Below, piece after piece: positions 6,001-6,078 of a DNA stretch of 6,078 nucleotides. The notes beneath the pieces were generated by a model, which saw nothing but the letters and a program-made list of their open reading frames with translations, did not search any database and was not told the DNA's origin. Source of the stretch: Parapedobacter deserti (GTDB taxonomy: Bacteria; Bacteroidota; Bacteroidia; Sphingobacteriales; Sphingobacteriaceae). A program made the translations under genes and the position numbers. Where the stretch lies: the NCBI RefSeq assembly GCF_042646065.1, contig NZ_JBHRTA010000007.1:1-6078 (forward strand). Direction: 5' to 3'. Position 1 is the stretch's first letter. Every line of letters starts with the position of its first letter.

Positions 6001-6078
6001 CAGCCAGTGATCGTCGTGCCGGCAGGAGCCGTATCCACCACGTTCACATCCTGCGCATCGCTCGGGCCGTTGTTGGTT
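69..6078 (-). CDS. Giant repetitive type IX-secreted surface protein (DUF11 repeats, CHU_C C-terminus), 5'-partial
   Basis: Probably a cell-surface adhesin or stalk exported by the type IX secretion system; ligand unknown. The frame is open from the window edge to TAG at 71-69. Upstream of the GTG at 6047 the frame still reads TNNGPSDAQD, which is repeat sequence, so that GTG is internal and the true start and signal peptide lie outside. Counting residues from 6047: DUF11-type 134-residue repeats 1-1564, divergent DUF11-like domains about 1569-1690 and 1694-1810, a cadherin-like/Ig domain about 1812-1905, and a CHU_C sorting domain 1909-1992. The array is about a quarter threonine, rich in Asp, has one Lys per unit and no Arg, His or Met. 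The only visible cysteines are two per repeat. The architecture resembles SprB-like gliding adhesins, but the repeats alone do not prove a motility role. Domain calls are from remembered family consensus; the family call is firm, the ligand and exact role are not. Confidence 0.95.
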   Translation of the reverse strand, partial: TNNGPSDAQDVNVVDTAPAGTTITGWTAVVTTGTVTLPNTSGTGDINETIATLPNGAVVTYTVTVQTPADFDDDLVNTVTVTTPTPDPDPTCDDCTTPPLTPDPQADIVTVKVVSDATQTTFTPGESVDYTITVTNNGPSDAQDVNVVDTAPAGTTITGWTAVVTTGTVTLPNTSGTGDINETIATLPDGAVVTYTVTVQTPSDFSGTLVNAVTVTTPTPDPDPTCDDCTTPPLTPDPQADIVTVKVVSDATQTTFTPGESVDYTITVTNNGPSDAQDVNVVDTAPAGTTITGWTATVTTGTVTLPNTSGTGDINETIATLPNGAVVTYTVTVQTPSDFSGTLVNTVTVTTPTPDPDPTCDDCTTPPLTPDPQADIVTVKVVSDATQTTFTPGESVDYTITVTNNGPSDAQDVNVVDTAPAGTTITGWSATVTTGTVTLPNTSGTGDINETIATLPDGAVVTYTVTVQTPSDFSGTLVNAVTVTTPTPDPDPTCDDCTTPPLTPDPQADIVTVKVVSDATQTTFTPGESVDYTITVTNNGPSDAQDVNVVDTAPTGTTITSWSATVTAGTVTLPNTSGTGDINETIATLPDGAVVTYTVTVQTPADFDDDLVNTVTVTTPTPDPDPTCDDCTTPPLTPDPQADIVTVKVVSDATQTTFTPGESVDYTITVTNNGPSDAQDVNVVDTAPTGTTITGWTAVVTTGTVTLPNTSGTGDINETIATLPDGAVVTYTVTVQTPSDFSGTLVNAVTVTTPTPDPDPTCDDCTTPPLTPDPQADIVTVKVVSDATQTTFTPGESVDYTITVTNNGPSDAQDVNVVDTAPTGTTITGWTAVVTTGTVTLPNTSGTGDINETIATLPDGAVVTYTVTVQTPADFDDDLVNTVTVTTPTPDPDPTCDDCETPPLTPDPQADIVTVKVVSDATQTTFTPGESVDYTITVTNNGPSDAQDVNVVDTAPTGTTITGWSATVTAGTVTLPNTSGTGDINETIATLPNGAVVTYTVTVQTPSDFSGTLVNTVTVTTPTPDPDPTCDDCETPPLTPAPEADIVTVKVVSDAAQTTFTPGESVDYTITVTNNGPSDAQDVNVVDTAPTGTTITSWSATVTAGTVTLPNTSGTGNINETIATLPNGAVVTYTVTVQTPPDFDDDLVNAVTVTTPTPDPDPTCDDCTTPPLTPDPQADIVTVKVVSDATQTTFTPGESVDYTITVTNSGPSDAQDVNVVDTAPAGTTITGWTAVVTTGTVTLPNTSGTGDLNETIPTLPDGAVVTYTVTVQTPSDFSGTLVNAVTVTTPTPDPDPTCDDCETPPLTPDPQADIVTVKVVSDATQTTFTPGESVDYTITVTNNGPSDAQDVNVVDTAPAGTTITGWTAVVTTGTVTLPNTSGTGDINETIATLPDGAVVTYTVTVQTPPDFDDDLVNAVTVTTPTPDPDPTCDDCTTPPLTPDPQADIVTVKVVSDAAQTTFTPGESVDYTITVTNNGPSDAQDVNVVDTAPTGTTITGWTAVVTTGTVTLPNTSGTGDINETIATLPDGAVVTYTVTVQTPSDFSGTLVNTVTVTTPTPDPDPTCDDCTTPPLLDRRFSTAKTVSDANGDGSAQAGEELTFTITVTNTGQADLENIAIADPVPANTTYVAGSASHSGMLSGGALNWTVDVPRGQSVSVSFKVTVNAALTGVSGITNTATVTDPENPGNPQTPASPPVPVSGISNLSVVKTADVSAPLIGAEVVFTIEVSNAGPHDASGVEVIERLPSGYTLVSHEASIGTYDPGSGVWQVGSLANGATALLEITVTVNATGDYRNIASVSGNQQDPDDADNEDEVTLSPIRPPVADHDQVAGNANDAIVIPITDNDSGSTYPLDPSSVEIVSPPQNGTLTINPDGTVTYRPHPGYMGNDTFTYRVRDSGGNWSNEATVTITVEPNPLKIPNVFTPNGDGQNDKFEIIGTEAYDRVELVIFNRWGNEVYRSREYRNTWEGQNLSEGTYYYMIKLIRGNQEQEEKGWVILKRK
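72..323 (-). other. CHU_C / type IX secretion type B C-terminal sorting domain
   Basis: The last 84 residues carry the family hallmarks in order: KIPNVFTPNGDGQNDKFEI, VELVIFNRWGNEVYRS, a Trp-x-Gly (WEGQ), EGTYYYMIKL and the terminal GWVILKRK. This is the gliding motility-associated C-terminal domain (TIGR04131 / PF13585 type). In studied Bacteroidota it directs export through the type IX system, with PorP/SprF-like proteins as partners for this type B class. It is full length and intact, and the protein ends directly after it. Confidence 0.95.
333..614 (-). other. Cadherin-like / bacterial Ig domain (Big_9-type, residues about 1812-1905)
   Basis: Begins PVADHDQVAGNANDAIVIPI, then TDNDSG, VSPPQNGTLTINPDGTVTY, GYMGNDTFTYRVRDSGG and EATVTITV. 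The order 'VADxD..., DND, NGTLTINPDGTVTYxP, GxDTFTYRVxDxxG, ATVTITV' is the usual signature of cadherin-like tandem Ig domains in bacterial adhesins. The Asp-rich turns may bind calcium, which is an inference from the family. A single copy links the repeat stalk to the sorting domain. Confidence 0.85.
618..968 (-). other. Second divergent DUF11-like domain (residues about 1694-1810)
   Basis: Reads LSVVKTADVSAPLIGAEVVF, then TIEVSNAGPHDASGVEVIER, LPSGYTLVS, GTYDPGSGVWQVGSLANG and RNIASVSG. This is close to the generic DUF11 consensus, closer than the array units are. It ends in an acidic stretch (QQDPDDADNEDEV) that leads to the Ig-like domain. Edges approximate. Confidence 0.82.
978..1343 (-). 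other. Divergent DUF11-like domain (residues about 1569-1690)
   Basis: Reads AKTVSDANGDGSAQAGEELTF, followed by TITVTNTGQADLENIAIADP and, near its end, GITNTATVTDP. It keeps the DUF11 pattern of the array (Lys in the first strand, GE before a TITVTN strand, Asn near the last strand), but differs from the array units across its length and lacks the CxxC linker. It looks like a separate, older domain and not a decayed array copy. The edges are approximate. Confidence 0.8.
1356..1748 (-). repeat. Repeat unit U11 (last unit, array boundary)
   Basis: Last unit. Variant states: SDAAQ, APTG, GWTAVVTTG, LPDG, loop PSDFSGT, LVNTV, CTTPP. After CTTPPL the LTPD end is replaced by LDRRFS, so the array stops within the linker, 3 residues short of a full period. 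The Arg pair here contains the first arginines after the whole array. Confidence 0.95.
1372..1422 (-). repeat. Invariant 51-bp linker block, copy in U11 (12 identical copies at 402-bp spacing)
   Basis: From cagtcatcgcaggtcgg through gtcaccgtaacc on the plus strand, this block is base-for-base identical in all twelve units (next copy starts at 1774, then every 402 bp). It encodes the VTVTT / PTPDPDPTCDDC linker. On the plus strand it is rich in short G runs. Sequence on both sides varies between units. Confidence 0.9.
1749..2150 (-). repeat. Repeat unit U10
   Basis: Full unit. Variant states: SDATQ, APAG, GWTAVVTTG, LPDG, loop PPDFDDD, LVNAV, CTTPP. Carries the minority NTSGT haplotype. Confidence 0.95.
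2151..2552 (-). repeat. Repeat unit U9
   Basis: Full unit. Private changes are VTNSGP for VTNNGP and GDLNETIPT for GDINETIAT. Other states: SDATQ, APAG, GWTAVVTTG, LPDG, loop PSDFSGT, LVNAV, linker CETPP. Confidence 0.95.
2553..2954 (-). repeat. Repeat unit U8
   Basis: Full unit and one of the two most divergent. It begins PEAD instead of PQAD and has SDAAQ, APTG, SWSATVTAG, TGNINE instead of TGDINE, LPNG, loop PPDFDDD, LVNAV, CTTPP. Carries the minority NTSGT haplotype also seen in U2 and U10. Confidence 0.95.
2955..3356 (-). repeat. Repeat unit U7
   Basis: Full unit. Variant states: APTG, GWSATVTAG, LPNG, loop PSDFSGT, LVNTV, linker CETPP, ending LTPA instead of LTPD (only here). Confidence 0.95.
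3357..3758 (-). repeat. Repeat unit U6
   Basis: Full unit. Variant states: APTG, GWTAVVTTG, LPDG, loop PADFDDD, LVNTV, linker CETPP. It shares the private synonymous run gatagtctcattaat with adjacent U7. Confidence 0.95.
3759..4160 (-). repeat. Repeat unit U5
   Basis: Full unit. Variant states: APTG, GWTAVVTTG, LPDG, loop PSDFSGT, LVNAV, CTTPP. Confidence 0.95.
4161..4562 (-). repeat. Repeat unit U4
   Basis: Full unit. Variant states: APTG, SWSATVTAG, LPDG, loop PADFDDD, LVNTV, CTTPP. The SWSATVTAG block is shared only with U8, exactly four units (1,608 bp) away, including identical synonymous codons. Confidence 0.95.
4563..4964 (-). repeat. Repeat unit U3
   Basis: Full unit. Variant states: APAG, GWSATVTTG, LPDG, loop PSDFSGT, LVNAV, CTTPP. 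U1, U2 and U3 are three consecutive DFSGT units, the only place where loop types do not alternate. Confidence 0.95.
4965..5366 (-). repeat. Repeat unit U2
   Basis: Full unit. Variant states: APAG, GWTATVTTG (this combination occurs only here), LPNG, loop PSDFSGT, LVNTV, CTTPP. It carries the minority synonymous haplotype ggtacctgaagtattc for the NTSGT stretch, shared only with U8 and U10. Confidence 0.95.
5367..5768 (-). repeat. Repeat unit U1
   Basis: Full 134-residue unit. Variant states: SDATQ, APAG, GWTAVVTTG, LPDG, loop PSDFSGT, LVNAV, linker CTTPP. Confidence 0.95.
5769..6078 (-). repeat. Repeat unit U0 (partial, cut by window edge)
   Basis: First visible unit; about the first 31 residues are outside the window. 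Variant states: APAG, GWTAVVTTG, LPNG, loop PADFDDD, LVNTV, linker CTTPP. Confidence 0.93.

Larger units (their letters stand above)
1356..6078 (-). repeat. Tandem array of 402-bp DUF11-type repeats, 11 full-length units plus one partial
   Basis: The same 402-bp block recurs head to tail from the right edge of the window down to about 1356. The period is exactly 402 bp throughout (134 codons), so gain or loss of units keeps frame. Each unit reads: first strand ADIVTVKVVSDA, then FTPGESVDYTITVTN, NGPSDAQDVNVVDTAP, a variable strand (GWTAVVTTG or WSATVTAG), LPNTSGTG, a variable loop (DFDDD or DFSGT), LVNxVTVTTPT, and an acidic proline linker PDPDPTCDDC ending in LTPD. This is the general pattern of the DUF11 / TIGR01451 beta-sandwich repeat. 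Homology stops after CTTPPL near 1356, where the divergent domains begin. The array continues beyond 6078, so the total unit number is unknown. Confidence 0.97.

Noticed and set aside
6045..6047. GTG at 6047 as the real start codon
   Set aside because: It is the Val of QDVNVVD inside a repeat, and the frame stays open with repeat sequence up to the window edge.
1356..6078. CRISPR array or non-coding satellite
   Set aside because: The 402-bp period, an unbroken reading frame over the whole array and a clear protein fold show coding tandem domains, not short repeats with spacers.

Overview
The window is almost entirely one gene on the minus strand. It encodes the C-terminal part (about 2,000 residues visible) of a giant, secreted, repetitive surface protein. 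Its 5' end lies beyond base 6078. The last domain is a gliding-motility-associated / type IX secretion type B C-terminal domain (CHU_C family), with the hallmarks IPNVFTPNGDG, VIFNRWGNEVY and EGTYYYMIKL. Type IX secretion is confined to the Bacteroidota, so the source is very probably a member of that phylum. The gene looks fairly GC-rich for the phylum, while the short stretch after it is visibly AT-rich. Genus cannot be inferred.

Layout, in gene order (right to left): from 6078 to about 1356 there is a tandem array of 402-bp / 134-residue DUF11-type (TIGR01451-like) beta-sandwich repeats, one partial plus eleven full-length units, nearly identical to each other. Two divergent DUF11-like domains follow (about 1343-978 and 968-618), then a cadherin-like / bacterial Ig domain (about 614-333), then the CHU_C sorting domain (323-72) and a TAG stop at 71-69. 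After a 36-nt gap an ATG at 32-30 opens a reading frame that runs off the window. This may be the start of a downstream gene, and a PorP/SprF-type partner would fit the context but cannot be seen.

Biologically this looks like a SprB-like stalk adhesin: a long, acidic, Thr-rich fibre of stacked beta domains, exported by type IX secretion and tethered by its C-terminal domain. I do not see a new multi-gene system. The points worth a second look are inside the array: strict alternation of two loop types over eight units, a CxxC pair in every linker (the only cysteines visible), a 51-bp block identical in all twelve units while neighbouring sequence varies, mosaic synonymous haplotypes that point to gene conversion, and one lysine per unit with a conserved Asn, which raises the possibility of intramolecular isopeptide bonds. 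All plus-strand reading frames in the window appear to be shadows of this gene.
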